A stretch of 64,000 nucleotides of DNA from Rubrivivax gelatinosus IL144 (GCF_000284255.1 NC_017075.1:2356001-2420000), one strand, 5' to 3'; shown: positions 1-8,386, counted from the first letter of the stretch. Notes: generated from the sequence alone by a model not told the origin. Made by a program: numbers and translations.

Positions 1-161
1 CGCTCGACGTGCAGTTGGAGCCGGTGGCCGGCGGCACGCGGCTGGGGTGGCAGCAGGTCTTCGACGACGCAGGCACCGCGCAGGCGCTGCGCCACGTCGT
101 CGAGCCGGCCAACGAGCAGAACCTGGACCGGCTCGAGGCCGTGCTCGCCGCCGGTGGCTGA
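1..161 (+). CDS. SRPBCC (START/AHSA1-like) domain protein, C-terminal end
   Basis: This is the last 52 codons of a gene that begins before the window. It is read in the frame starting at base 3 and ends with TGA at 159-161. The stretch GTRLGWQQVFDD followed by an amphipathic C-terminal helix (NEQNLDRLEAVL) looks like the end of an SRPBCC ligand-binding fold of the AHSA1/polyketide-cyclase type, where a beta strand and a long helix close the cavity. The substrate cannot be told from this fragment. The family call rests on a short stretch and is moderate. Confidence 0.55.
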   Translation, partial: LDVQLEPVAGGTRLGWQQVFDDAGTAQALRHVVEPANEQNLDRLEAVLAAGG

Positions 162-195
162 GGCCCGCACGCGCGGCCTCGGTCATCATCGCGGC

Positions 196-414
196 ATGGC
201 CCACGATCTTCGACATCACGCGAACAACGCGCTCGGCGCGGCCGTCGTTCTGGCGATGGCGCTGGCCGGCACGCTCGAAGTCGATCCGGCAGCCGAGCAG
301 CCGGTGACGACACCGTTGCGGTGGCTGCTGGGCGTCGGCATGCTGTTCGCCGTCGTGCTGCACCTGCTGCTGCGCCGGCGTGCAGGACGCGAACCAGGGA
401 GATCAGAACCATGA
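196..414 (+). CDS. Small two-helix membrane protein, unknown function
   Basis: A 72-residue protein starting MAHDLRHHANN. It has two hydrophobic segments, about residues 11-27 (ALGAAVVLAMALAGT) and 41-58 (WLLGVGMLFAVVLHLLLRR), with a basic C-terminus, so it should be an inner-membrane hairpin. Its stop overlaps the start of the next gene in an ATGA (411-414), which suggests translational coupling to the isochorismatase-like gene. An in-frame ATG at 154 would add 14 residues but overlaps the end of the preceding gene, so the later start is preferred. I do not recognise a family. Confidence 0.5.
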   Translation: MAHDLRHHANNALGAAVVLAMALAGTLEVDPAAEQPVTTPLRWLLGVGMLFAVVLHLLLRRRAGREPGRSEP

Positions 415-950
415 AGACCGCCGTGCTCGTCGTCGACGTCCAGACCTTGTTGTGCCTCGGCCCCTGGGCGGTGCACGAGGCCGAGGCCGTCATCACGCGC
501 ATCAACGCCGTGACGGCCGCGGCGCGTGCCGCCGGCGCGCCGGTGGTGCTGGTGCAGCACGAAGGCGACGAGCCGATGCGCCGCGGAACGCCCGGCTGGC
601 AGCTCGACGACCGGCTCGAGGTCCAGCCCGCCGACCTGCGCCTGGGCAAGACCGCCTGCGACGCCTTCCACGAGACCGGGCTGCACGACCTGCTGCAGGC
701 CAACGGCGTGCGCGAGCTCGTCGTCTGCGGCTTCCAGACCGAGTTCTGCATCGACTCGACGGTGCGCGGCGCGCTCGCCCACGGCTACCCGGTCACGCTG
801 GTCGCCGACGGCCATTCGACGCTGGACAACGCCGTGCTCGCGGCGCCGCAGATCGTCGCCCACCACAACACGACGCTGGCCGCGATCGACAGCTACGGGC
901 CGCGCGTGCGCTGCGTGCCTGCGCCCGAAGTCGGCTTCGAGGCCGCCTGA
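411..950 (+). CDS. Isochorismatase-family cysteine hydrolase
   Basis: A 179-residue single-domain cytoplasmic hydrolase. The family's catalytic triad is visible: Asp9 in VLVVDVQ, Lys80 in LGKTACDAF and Cys113 in TEFCIDST, followed by the usual small alpha/beta Rossmann-like core. Members hydrolyse isochorismate, nicotinamide or N-carbamoyl amides, and the substrate of this one cannot be read from sequence. Its start codon overlaps the stop of the upstream small membrane protein, so the two are probably co-translated. It converges with the HupE/UreJ-like gene, whose stop follows immediately with no gap. Confidence 0.88.
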   Translation: MKTAVLVVDVQTLLCLGPWAVHEAEAVITRINAVTAAARAAGAPVVLVQHEGDEPMRRGTPGWQLDDRLEVQPADLRLGKTACDAFHETGLHDLLQANGVRELVVCGFQTEFCIDSTVRGALAHGYPVTLVADGHSTLDNAVLAAPQIVAHHNTTLAAIDSYGPRVRCVPAPEVGFEAA

Positions 951-1901
951 TCAGGCGGCGACGATCTTCACGATGCGCGCGCAGGCCCACCAGGCGGCGA
1001 CACTGCCCATCGCGTAGAGCGCCGGCCCCCGCGTGCGCGCGAAGCCGGGCCAGGGCGCCAGCGCGCGGCAGACGGCCCAGGCGGCGGCGATGACCAGCAG
1101 CTGGCCGATCTCGACGCCGACGTTGAAGCCGACCAGCGCCGTCAGCAGATGGTTCTCGGGCAGGCCGAACTGGCGCAGCGCGCCGGCGAAGCCCAGCCCG
1201 TGCACCAGGCCGAAACCGAAGGCCACCAGCGCCGGCCAGCGCCGCGACAGCGTGTCCTCGCGCCGCAGCGCCTCGGCGGCGACGAGCACGATCGACAGCG
1301 CGATCGTCGCCTCCACCGGCGGCGGCCGCAGCGACAGCCAGCCCAGAGCGCTTAAGGCCAGCGTCAGGCTGTGCGCGACGGTGAAGGCGGTGACGGTCCA
1401 GACCAGCCGGCGGTTGAAGCCGACCAGGAACAGCAGCCCGGCGACGAACATCAGGTGGTCGGTGCCGGTCAGGATGTGCTGCACGCCCAGGCCGACGTAG
1501 GCGCGGGCGATCTCGGCGAAACCGCGCCGGTCCTCGGCGCTGCCGAAGAGCTGCACCTCGGGCTGGGCCGCGGTCAGCGTCGCGACGCGCGAGCCGCCGT
1601 CGCGCCAGAACATCTTGACGATGACCGCCGAGTAGCGTTTGCCGACGCCGTCGACGGCGAGCCGGCCCTTGAGCCCGGCGTCGCCGCAGCGCAGCAGGTT
1701 GCCGTCTGCCGTGCACGGCGCCGGCCAGCGCGGCACGAGGTCGGTGCCGACCGGGCGCGCGGTGGCCGTCCACTGCCAGAGGAACTCGCCCGGCGCGGTC
1801 TCGCGCAGTTCCATCTCGGCGATGCTCATCTCGTGCGCCGCGGCGGCGCCGGCGACCAGCGCCAGCCAGGCGAGCAGCAGCCCGCGCAGCACGCGCCTCA
1901 T
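951..1901 (-). CDS. HupE/UreJ-like membrane protein with periplasmic N-terminal domain
   Basis: A 316-residue protein. Residues 1-22 form a signal peptide ending in AAA before HEM. A periplasmic beta-rich domain follows (about 23-135), then six or seven membrane helices. The motif HILTGTDHLMF (His142, Asp148, His149), His177 in VAHSLTLA and GFGLVHGLGFAG are the polar intramembrane signature of the HupE/UreJ_2 group, whose relatives are thought to move nickel or cobalt. Its start overlaps the stop of the PpiC-like gene as ATGA, so both are co-translated. The metal is unknown. Confidence 0.82.
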   Translation of the reverse strand: MRRVLRGLLLAWLALVAGAAAAHEMSIAEMELRETAPGEFLWQWTATARPVGTDLVPRWPAPCTADGNLLRCGDAGLKGRLAVDGVGKRYSAVIVKMFWRDGGSRVATLTAAQPEVQLFGSAEDRRGFAEIARAYVGLGVQHILTGTDHLMFVAGLLFLVGFNRRLVWTVTAFTVAHSLTLALSALGWLSLRPPPVEATIALSIVLVAAEALRREDTLSRRWPALVAFGFGLVHGLGFAGALRQFGLPENHLLTALVGFNVGVEIGQLLVIAAAWAVCRALAPWPGFARTRGPALYAMGSVAAWWACARIVKIVAA

Positions 1902-2770
1902 CGCGCCGCCTCCTCGACGCGCACGCGGTACTTCCTGGCCAGCTCGCGCACGGCGGCGGTGCGGCGTTCGGCCATCACCGTGTCGGTCCAGTCCTGCAGC
2001 AGCACGCCCTGCAGGGCCTCGAACTGCGCCAGGCGGCCCGGCGTCGAGCCGTCGACGCGGATCGCGCGCCAGCCGTCCTTGGCGTGCAGCGCGTGCCATT
2101 CGCCGGGCGTGGCCTCGGCCAGCGCGGCGGCGAAGTCCTCGCCGTAGCTCGGCGCCAGGCTGGCTTGCGGCCGGCCCTTGAAGACTCGCAGCCCGGCGTC
2201 GAGCTCGCCCGGCGCGCCGTGGTTCAGGCGTTCGACCAGCGCGCGTACCGCGCTCTCGCTGGCCTCGCCGGCGAGCACGGCTTCCTGGAAGTCGAAACGC
2301 GGCGGCTCGTCGTACTTGGCGCGGTGGGCCTCGAACCAGGCGCGCAGCGTCTTCTCGTCGGCGGCGGGCGGCTTCAGATTCGCGTCGACGACCGACAGCG
2401 CCTTGAAGATCACACGCTCGCGGATCGCGTCGTCGCCGCGGTCGACCTGCAGCGCCAGGCCTTCGCGGTACAGCACCTCGTTGTCGACCCAGACCTGGCG
2501 CAGCGCGGCCAGCTCCTTGGCGTCGGGGTCGCGGCCGCGCGAGCCGCGGAACAACTCGCGCGCCTTGTCGTCGACCTCGGCGCCGACGACGATGGTGCGC
2601 GGGTCCTCGCTCGCGCCGACGATCCAGTGGTCGACGGCGAACAGCGCGACGCCGGCGATCGCGAAGTGCAGCAGCGGCTCGCGCAGCCAGCGCGGCAGCG
2701 GCCGGCGCGGCGCCGGGGTGGAGGAGGGCGCGGCGGCGGCGCCCGGCGGGGATGTCAGCTCGTTGGACAT
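1898..2770 (-). CDS. Membrane-anchored PpiC-type peptidyl-prolyl isomerase-like protein
   Basis: A 290-residue protein with a Pro/Ala-rich cytoplasmic N-terminus, one membrane helix near residues 33-51 (LLHFAIAGVALFAVDHWIV), and a periplasmic SurA/PpiC-like chaperone and parvulin region (VWVDNEVLYREGLAL, then FDFQEAVLAG and GWRAIRVDG). It probably assists folding of an exported partner. It is coupled by an ATGA overlap to the HupE/UreJ-like gene and lies downstream of the DUF3604 gene, separated from it by an intrinsic terminator at 2817-2846. The parvulin domain is divergent, so isomerase activity is uncertain. Confidence 0.75.
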   Translation of the reverse strand: MSNELTSPPGAAAAPSSTPAPRRPLPRWLREPLLHFAIAGVALFAVDHWIVGASEDPRTIVVGAEVDDKARELFRGSRGRDPDAKELAALRQVWVDNEVLYREGLALQVDRGDDAIRERVIFKALSVVDANLKPPAADEKTLRAWFEAHRAKYDEPPRFDFQEAVLAGEASESAVRALVERLNHGAPGELDAGLRVFKGRPQASLAPSYGEDFAAALAEATPGEWHALHAKDGWRAIRVDGSTPGRLAQFEALQGVLLQDWTDTVMAERRTAAVRELARKYRVRVEEAAR

Positions 2771-2816
2771 GCACGGTGCGGCGCGCGGGCGCCGCCGGAA
2801 GATGACTCGGGAACGC

Positions 2817-2846
2817 GAAAAGGCGCCGCGCGCGATGCGCGGCGCC
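2817..2846 (-). terminator. Rho-independent terminator of the DUF3604 gene
   Basis: A perfect 10-bp stem (GGCGCCGCGC at 2822-2831 with its complement at 2837-2846) and a 5-base loop. On the minus strand it is followed by TTTT. It lies 25 bases past the DUF3604 stop and before the PpiC-like gene, so it should separate the two transcripts at least in part. Confidence 0.75.
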
Positions 2847-2870
2847 CTCGGGGGGCCGGGGCCGGGGCGA

Positions 2871-5108
2871 TTACTTGACGCCCGCGACGCGCGTGCCGCC
2901 GCTGACCTCGATGAAGATCGGGTTGCTGTAGAACCACAGGTCGGACCAGGCGGCGACGTCGTAGGCGACGTACTTGACGCCGTTCACCGTCGGCAGGTGG
3001 TTCGGGCAGCCGTCGATCGCCGCGCCGCTGTAGGTCGTGCCGTTCTCCGGCACGTTGCTGCCGGTGACGGTGCAAGGGATCTTCAGGTTCGCGGTGTTGC
3101 TGGCGTTGGTGTAGAGGTCGGCCAGCGGGTTGCCGTTGGCGTCGGTCTCCCAGGGCACGCCGGCCGGCAGGTTGCTGCCGCGCAGGCGCAGATACTGCGA
3201 GCCCGAGACCGCCGGGATGCGGAAGGTCATGCGCTTGTATTGCGTGTCGGTGCGCAGCGTCTTCCAGGTCGCCGAGCTGAAGGTCTTGATGACCGAGGCC
3301 GTGGTGTTCTTCGCCGCCGCCGGCACCGTCTCCATCGACGGGTTGGCCAGCCAGGTGTTGGGCCAGGCACCGGCGTAGTCGGCGGCGCCGACCTGGCGGT
3401 AGCCGCCGACCATGCCGCGGATGACGTCGACATGGTCCAGCACCGGCTTGTTCAGCGGCTGGTGGATGTTGACCTGGGCCAGCGACGGGTTGGCGAAGGT
3501 GTAGGGCGAGTAGTTCGTGCCCGAGGGGTCGCGCACGACCACCGAAACGACGATGTCCGCGCCCGGGCGCACGACGAGCTTCTCGCCCATCGTCGCGCAG
3601 CCCGGCATGTCCAGGTCGGTGTTGCCGCGGGCGGCCGACAGCGCCAGCGCCTCGACGATGTCCTCGCGGCGGTCCTCGTTGCCGCGGTACTGCACGCAGG
3701 CGACGAAGGCCAGGCGGTCGATCAGCTGGCCGGTGGCGGTGAAGCTGTTGCCGCTGCGCAGGCCGTCGACGATGGTCTGCGGACGCAGCTTCTGGTCGCT
3801 GCCCGGACGCACCATCACGTGGTCACGCTGGTACTCGCCGGGGAAGAAGTCCTGCGTCGAGCGGCGGTCGTCGGGGCCGAAGCTGCCGCGGTTGTGCCAG
3901 TCGGAGCTGGCGAAGAACCACCAGTTGCGGCCTTCGCCGAGCAGCGAATCCCAGACGCCGCCGACGATCGCGCCGTAGACGCCGGTGCCGCCCCAGGTGG
4001 TGCCGCCGACCGAGTCGACCTTGACGCCGTTGATCGTGTTGCGGTTCGGCGAGTACTCGCCGCGGTTGTCCGAGGCGTGGTGGCCCGGCTGGGTCTCGAA
4101 GCCGAAGGCGATCGTCGGGCCGGCGTTGTTGAAGTCGCGCAGGTGCTCGACGTTGTAGCCGTTGTTGCCGTCCGGGTTGAACGGGCCGGCGCGCTCCAGG
4201 TGGGCCGGCACGTAGTAGGCGCCCGAGACGTGCTTCTGCGCCAGCCACTTGATCGCCTCGACCGTCTTGGCGTGGCCGCGCTCGCCCGAGCCGGTGCCGC
4301 TGGCCGGCATCAGCTTGGCGGCGGTGACGTTCCAGCTCGGGTCGGCCGAGTTCAGGCTGCCGGCCACCGAGCAGTCCCAGTTGTTGCCGGTCGTGCCGCC
4401 TACCGTCGCATTGCCGCGGCTGGTGTCGGTGTCGGCGCGGTCGAAGCAGTACTCCCACTGCGACAGCGCGCTGGCGTTGCCCAGCGCGGTGTAGCCGGCC
4501 GAGGTCGGCAGCTTGGCCGTGTCCATGGCCTTCGGCATCTGGCCGGTGATCACCGACATCGACGAGTGCTCGTGGCCGGCGACGACCGACTCCAGGCCCA
4601 GGAACATCGGCTTGTTCTTGTACGCCGACAGGTACTCCAGCAGCGGGTACTGGAACTCCTGCAGCGACTGCCAGCGCCACATGTTCTGGCTGGGCGCGGT
4701 GCCCGAGGCCAGGCCCTTGGGCTGGACCGCCGGGTTGGTGTTCTGCCAGGTCGTCGTCGGGCCCTGCACGCTGCTGCCGTCGGCGGAGTAGACCAGCGGG
4801 TAGGCCGGCGTCGCCAGCGTCGAGTCCTCGGCCAGCGTGCAGTTGCGGTTGCCGTTGCCGCCGTGGCCGGCTTGCACGAACCAGTCCAGGCCCCAGGGCG
4901 TGTCGGTCTTGTCGGTGGCCTTCTTCACCAGCTTCTGCATCGAGATCGAACCGTCCGAGCAGGTGGTGTGGTTGTGGAAGTCGCCGGTCACGTACTGGCC
5001 GGCGCCCTTGGCGGCGCGGGCCAGATCCGGCGCGCTGACCAGCACCGTCGACCCGAGTGCCGCCAGGGCGGCAAGGGCGAGCGGGCTGCGAACGAAATGA
5101 AGCTTCAT
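2871..5108 (-). CDS. Secreted DUF3604 protein with PHP-like metal motif
   Basis: A 745-residue exported protein. A signal peptide (about 1-32, ending near ARA) precedes the mature sequence, which opens with GDFHNHTTCSDGS. His45, His47 and Asp52 match metal-binding motif I of the PHP phosphoesterase superfamily. Further His/Asp clusters occur at GHEHSSM, ASDWHNRGSFG and PAHLER. DUF3604 proteins have no settled activity, so hydrolysis of a phosphoester is an inference from this motif and from the PhoB-like promoter upstream. The ATG at 5108 is chosen because AGGAG precedes it and the signal peptide follows at once. Confidence 0.85.
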   Translation of the reverse strand: MKLHFVRSPLALAALAALGSTVLVSAPDLARAAKGAGQYVTGDFHNHTTCSDGSISMQKLVKKATDKTDTPWGLDWFVQAGHGGNGNRNCTLAEDSTLATPAYPLVYSADGSSVQGPTTTWQNTNPAVQPKGLASGTAPSQNMWRWQSLQEFQYPLLEYLSAYKNKPMFLGLESVVAGHEHSSMSVITGQMPKAMDTAKLPTSAGYTALGNASALSQWEYCFDRADTDTSRGNATVGGTTGNNWDCSVAGSLNSADPSWNVTAAKLMPASGTGSGERGHAKTVEAIKWLAQKHVSGAYYVPAHLERAGPFNPDGNNGYNVEHLRDFNNAGPTIAFGFETQPGHHASDNRGEYSPNRNTINGVKVDSVGGTTWGGTGVYGAIVGGVWDSLLGEGRNWWFFASSDWHNRGSFGPDDRRSTQDFFPGEYQRDHVMVRPGSDQKLRPQTIVDGLRSGNSFTATGQLIDRLAFVACVQYRGNEDRREDIVEALALSAARGNTDLDMPGCATMGEKLVVRPGADIVVSVVVRDPSGTNYSPYTFANPSLAQVNIHQPLNKPVLDHVDVIRGMVGGYRQVGAADYAGAWPNTWLANPSMETVPAAAKNTTASVIKTFSSATWKTLRTDTQYKRMTFRIPAVSGSQYLRLRGSNLPAGVPWETDANGNPLADLYTNASNTANLKIPCTVTGSNVPENGTTYSGAAIDGCPNHLPTVNGVKYVAYDVAAWSDLWFYSNPIFIEVSGGTRVAGVK

Positions 5109-5189
5109 CGCGGACTCCTGACGTCTTTCTCGGTGGGACGCTGCGTGGCCGGGCGCGACGAGCACCCTCCCTCCCGCAGTCGCCGGGCG

Positions 5190-5223
5190 ATCCTAGGAAT
5201 CGGTCATGAAGCGTCCGTGACGC
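5190..5223 (-). promoter_or_regulatory. PhoB-type box and -10 for the DUF3604 gene
   Basis: On the minus strand GCGTCAC-GGAC-GCTTCAT (5223-5206) forms two 7-base half-sites with a 4-base spacer. TAGGAT follows 10 bases later (5195-5190) as a -10-like hexamer. A third weaker repeat, CCGCCAC, lies one 11-base period upstream (5234-5228). This spacing matches the known PhoB box layout in which the box replaces the -35. The predicted leader is about 75 bases. Confidence 0.62.
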
Positions 5224-5281
5224 TTGCGTGGCGGCGCCGGCGCCGCGGCAACCGGCTTCAGGGGGCCGGCGACGTGCTCTG

Positions 5282-5719
5282 CTAGAGGAAGCGGCCGTAG
5301 TCGACGTTGAGCGTCGCGGCCACCGTGCCGCCGCGTTCGAACACCAGTTCGAGGGGGTAGCTGCGCGCGATCTCCAGCGGGTGGCGCAGGCCGACCAAGC
5401 GCAACGTCGGGCCGCCGTCGCCGAACACCGTCTCGCGGCCGGCAGGGATCGGGACGTCGACGCCGTCGTGGCCGTCCACCCGGGCCCCCGTCGCCACCGG
5501 CGAGCGCAGCGCGACGAGGCGGTCGTCGCTCGCGACCTCGTCGATCTTCAGGCTGACGATGCAGCTGTCGGCGTAGGGCGCGGTGGCGCGTGTCCACGGG
5601 TGCGTGACGCGCAGCGTCGTCGCGAAGAACTCGCAGGCGCGGGCGCGCGGCAGTACGGCGGCAGTGCACAGCAGCAGGCCGGCCTGGAGCAGGGCGCGGC
5701 GCGACGGGGCAGGGGACAT
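5282..5719 (-). CDS. PCu(A)C/DUF461-like exported protein with degenerate copper site
   Basis: A 145-residue protein with a Tat-like signal (SRRALLQAGLLL) and mature sequence from about residue 29. VTHPWTRATAPYA and PLELVFERGGTVAATLNV match the start and end of the PCu(A)C periplasmic copper-chaperone fold. The usual His/Met ligands are mostly missing: the conserved HLML segment reads PTLRL, and the first ligand loop keeps only His84. It may bind another metal or none. The start at 5719 is supported by GGAG and the signal peptide. It diverges from the spermidine-synthase-like gene, with PhoB-like boxes for both between them. Confidence 0.7.
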   Translation of the reverse strand: MSPAPSRRALLQAGLLLCTAAVLPRARACEFFATTLRVTHPWTRATAPYADSCIVSLKIDEVASDDRLVALRSPVATGARVDGHDGVDVPIPAGRETVFGDGGPTLRLVGLRHPLEIARSYPLELVFERGGTVAATLNVDYGRFL

Positions 5720-5750
5720 CTCGTGACTCCGGCAAGGCGTGGCGCGCACG

Positions 5751-5784
5751 ATGCTGGCGACGCTCGATGAAGCCGGCGTGACAG
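5751..5784 (-). promoter_or_regulatory. PhoB-type box and -10 for the PCu(A)C-like gene
   Basis: On the minus strand CTGTCAC-GCCG-GCTTCAT (5784-5767) is followed after 10 bases by CAGCAT (5756-5751). The second half-site is identical to that of the DUF3604 promoter. It also forms the left arm of an 8-bp inverted repeat (5777-5784 with 5793-5800) shared with the divergent promoter. Confidence 0.58.
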
Positions 5785-5792
5785 TCCCCACG

Positions 5793-5826
5793 CTGTCACG
5801 AAAGCGTCGCCGCTGCGGCCTATCGT
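5793..5826 (+). promoter_or_regulatory. PhoB-type box and -10 for the spermidine-synthase-like gene
   Basis: CTGTCAC-GAAA-GCGTCGC (5793-5810), preceded one period upstream by CAGTCCC (5782-5788), is followed after 10 bases by TATCGT (5821-5826). The predicted transcription start falls about 3 bases before the ATG at 5836, and no Shine-Dalgarno sequence is present, so the message may be leaderless. Confidence 0.58.
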
Positions 5827-5835
5827 CACCCGCCC

Positions 5836-8382
5836 ATGGCAGCGCTGACCCTCGACGAGCGCAGCGCGCGGCGGCCGGGCCTCGGCGCGCCGGCCGCGCT
5901 CGGGCTGATGCTGGCCTCGGGCTTCTCGGGCCTGGGGCTGCAGATCGTCTGGACGCGCCAGGGCGCGCTCTGGCTGGGCCACGAGACGGCGGCGGTGCTG
6001 GCCGTCGTCGCCGCCTTCTTCGCCGGGCTGGCGCTGGGCGCGTCGACGCTGGGCGCCTGGCTGGAACGCAGCGCCCGGCCGGTGCGCGGCTACGCCTTCT
6101 GCGAAGCGCTGATCGGCTCGTGGAGCCTGGTGCTGGCCGCCTTCGGTGCCCGGGCCGGCGGCTGGCTGGCGGCGCTGGCCGGCCCGGCGCCCGCGCCGGC
6201 CTGGCAGTGGACCGTCGCGTTCGCCGCGACCTTCGTGCTGCTGCTGCCGGCGACCGCGGCGATGGGCGCGACGCTGCCGGCGCTGCAGCGGGCGCTGGCC
6301 GGTCGGCCCGGGGCTTCGGTGGCGGCGCTGTACGCCGCCAACACCGCCGGCGCGGTGCTCGGCGTGCTGCTGCTGGCCTTCTGGCTGCTGCCTTCGATCG
6401 GGCTGGTGCGCAGCGCCGCGGTCTGCGCGGCGCTGAACCTGGGCTGCGCGCTGCTGGCGCCGGCGGTGCTCGGCGGCCCGCTGGCCCCGGCGCCGCGGCG
6501 CGACGCGGCGGCCGCGGCGTCGCTGCTGCCGCGCCTGGCGGCGACCGGGCTGCTGGGCATCGGCTACGAGGTGATCGTCGTGCGTGTGCTCGGCCAGGTG
6601 GCCGAAGACACGGTCTACACCTTCGCGCTGCTGCTGGCGGTCTACCTGGTCGGCAGCGCGGCCGGCGCCGCCTGGCAGGCGCGGCGGCCGGCGGCCAGCG
6701 TCGACGGCCTGCTGCGCGCCTTGGCCGCGGCCTGCCTGGCCGGCGGTGCCAGCCTGTGGTTCGCGCCGGCGATCAAGGCCGCGGTGCTGGCGGCGGGCGG
6801 CGCGAGCTACGGCGCGGCGCTGGCCGCCGAGGCGGTGCTGGCGCTGGCCGCGTTCGCGCTGCCGACGCTGCTGATGGGTGCCCTCTTCGCCCGTCTGGCC
6901 GAGCAGGGCGTCGCCGCCGGCCTGGGCCTGGGCCGGCTGCTCGGGCTCAACACGCTGGGGGCGGCGGTGGCGCCGCTGGTCTTCGGCGTCGGGCTGCTGC
7001 CGGCGGCGGGCGCCAAGGTGGCGCTGGCCGTCGTCGCCGCGGGCTACCTGGCGCTGGCCTCGGCGGCGGCGCTGCGTTCGCGCGCCACCTGGGCCGTCGG
7101 TGCCGCGGCCGGCGCGATGGTGATCGCGGCGCCGGCGCTGGTCTTCGTCGACCTGCCGCCCGGCGGCCGGCTGCTGGCGCTGCACGAAGGCGCGACGGCG
7201 ACGGTCAGCGTCGTCGAGGACGCCGGCGGCAGCGCCTGGCTGAAGATCGACAACCGCGCCCCCGAAGGCAGCAGCGCCACGCGCTGGGCCGACGCGCGCC
7301 AGGCCTGGCTGCCGCTGCTGCTGCACCCGGACCCGCGGCACGCGCTGTTCCTGGGGCTGGGCACCGGCATCACCGCGGCCTCGGCCGCCGAAGATCCGCG
7401 GCTCACCGTCGACGCCGTCGAACTGCTGCCCGAGGTCGCGGCGCTGTCGCCGCGTTTCACCGCCGGTTTCGCCACCGGCGACCGGCTGCGGATCGTCGTC
7501 GCCGACGCGCGCCGCCACGTGCGCGCCAGCCGGGAACGTTACGACCTCGTCGTCGCCGACAACGTGCATCCGGCGCGCAGCGGCAGCGGCAACCTGCTGA
7601 CCGCCGAACATTTCGCCGCGGTGCACGAACGCCTGGCCGCGGGCGGCCTGTTCTGCCAATGGCTGCCGCTGCACCAGATGGATCTGGAGAGCCTGCGCAG
7701 CGTCGTGCGCGCCTTCCGCGAGGTCTGGCCCGACGCGGTGGCGGTGCTGGCGACGAACAGCCTGGACACGCCGGTGCTGGGCCTGATCGGCCGCGCCGGC
7801 GGCACGCGGCTGTCGCCCGAGGCGCTGCACCAGCGTTTGCGCAGCGCGCCGCAGGCGTCACGCTGGGGTTTCGACGACGAGTTCGCGCTGCTGGGCAGCG
7901 TGATCGCCGGCCCGCGTGCGCTGGCGCGTCTGTCGGCCGACGCGGCCGTCAACAGCGACGACCGCCCCTTCGTCGCCTACCGCGCGCCGCGCCTGAGCTA
8001 CGCGCCGGACTCGCGCCCGCGCGATCGCCTGCTGGCGCTGCTGGCCGCGCTGGACGTCGCGGCCGACGAGCTGCCGGCCGACCCCGGCGCGTTGGCGCCG
8101 CGGCTGGCGGCGTACCGTCAGGCGCGCGACCGATTCCTCGCCGCCGGGCGCGAGGTCGTGCCCAGCGCCGACGTGCGACGCATGCTGGCCCAGGTGCAGG
8201 CGCCGCTGCTGGACGCCCTGCGCCTGAGCCCCGACTTCCGCCCGGCCTACGAGCCGCTGGTGGCGATGGCGGTGGCGCTGGCGCCGCAGGACCCGGCCGC
8301 CGCACGCGACCTGCTGGCCGAACTGGTGCGCCTGCAGCCGGCCTGGCCCGAAGCCCGGCAGATGCTCGACGGGCCGCGCTGA
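5836..8382 (+). CDS. Fused membrane / spermidine-synthase-like protein
   Basis: An 848-residue protein. About residues 20-450 hold some twelve hydrophobic helices. A class I methyltransferase-like domain of the spermidine synthase type follows, with LGLGTGITAAS near 505 as nucleotide-binding loop, VDAVELLPEV, then RYDLVVADNVHP and LFCQWLPLHQMD, and a helical C-terminus from about 730. Such fusions are widespread but their product is mostly unknown; aminopropyl transfer to a membrane or exported substrate is possible. No Shine-Dalgarno precedes the ATG, and an in-frame ATG 24 codons later is an alternative start. Confidence 0.82.
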   Translation: MAALTLDERSARRPGLGAPAALGLMLASGFSGLGLQIVWTRQGALWLGHETAAVLAVVAAFFAGLALGASTLGAWLERSARPVRGYAFCEALIGSWSLVLAAFGARAGGWLAALAGPAPAPAWQWTVAFAATFVLLLPATAAMGATLPALQRALAGRPGASVAALYAANTAGAVLGVLLLAFWLLPSIGLVRSAAVCAALNLGCALLAPAVLGGPLAPAPRRDAAAAASLLPRLAATGLLGIGYEVIVVRVLGQVAEDTVYTFALLLAVYLVGSAAGAAWQARRPAASVDGLLRALAAACLAGGASLWFAPAIKAAVLAAGGASYGAALAAEAVLALAAFALPTLLMGALFARLAEQGVAAGLGLGRLLGLNTLGAAVAPLVFGVGLLPAAGAKVALAVVAAGYLALASAAALRSRATWAVGAAAGAMVIAAPALVFVDLPPGGRLLALHEGATATVSVVEDAGGSAWLKIDNRAPEGSSATRWADARQAWLPLLLHPDPRHALFLGLGTGITAASAAEDPRLTVDAVELLPEVAALSPRFTAGFATGDRLRIVVADARRHVRASRERYDLVVADNVHPARSGSGNLLTAEHFAAVHERLAAGGLFCQWLPLHQMDLESLRSVVRAFREVWPDAVAVLATNSLDTPVLGLIGRAGGTRLSPEALHQRLRSAPQASRWGFDDEFALLGSVIAGPRALARLSADAAVNSDDRPFVAYRAPRLSYAPDSRPRDRLLALLAALDVAADELPADPGALAPRLAAYRQARDRFLAAGREVVPSADVRRMLAQVQAPLLDALRLSPDFRPAYEPLVAMAVALAPQDPAAARDLLAELVRLQPAWPEARQMLDGPR

Positions 8383-8386
8383 ACGC

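Noticed and set aside
2178..5285. A 1035-codon plus-strand open frame opposite the DUF3604 gene
   Set aside because: Shadow of the DUF3604 and PpiC-like genes, with no recognisable domain or ribosome site.
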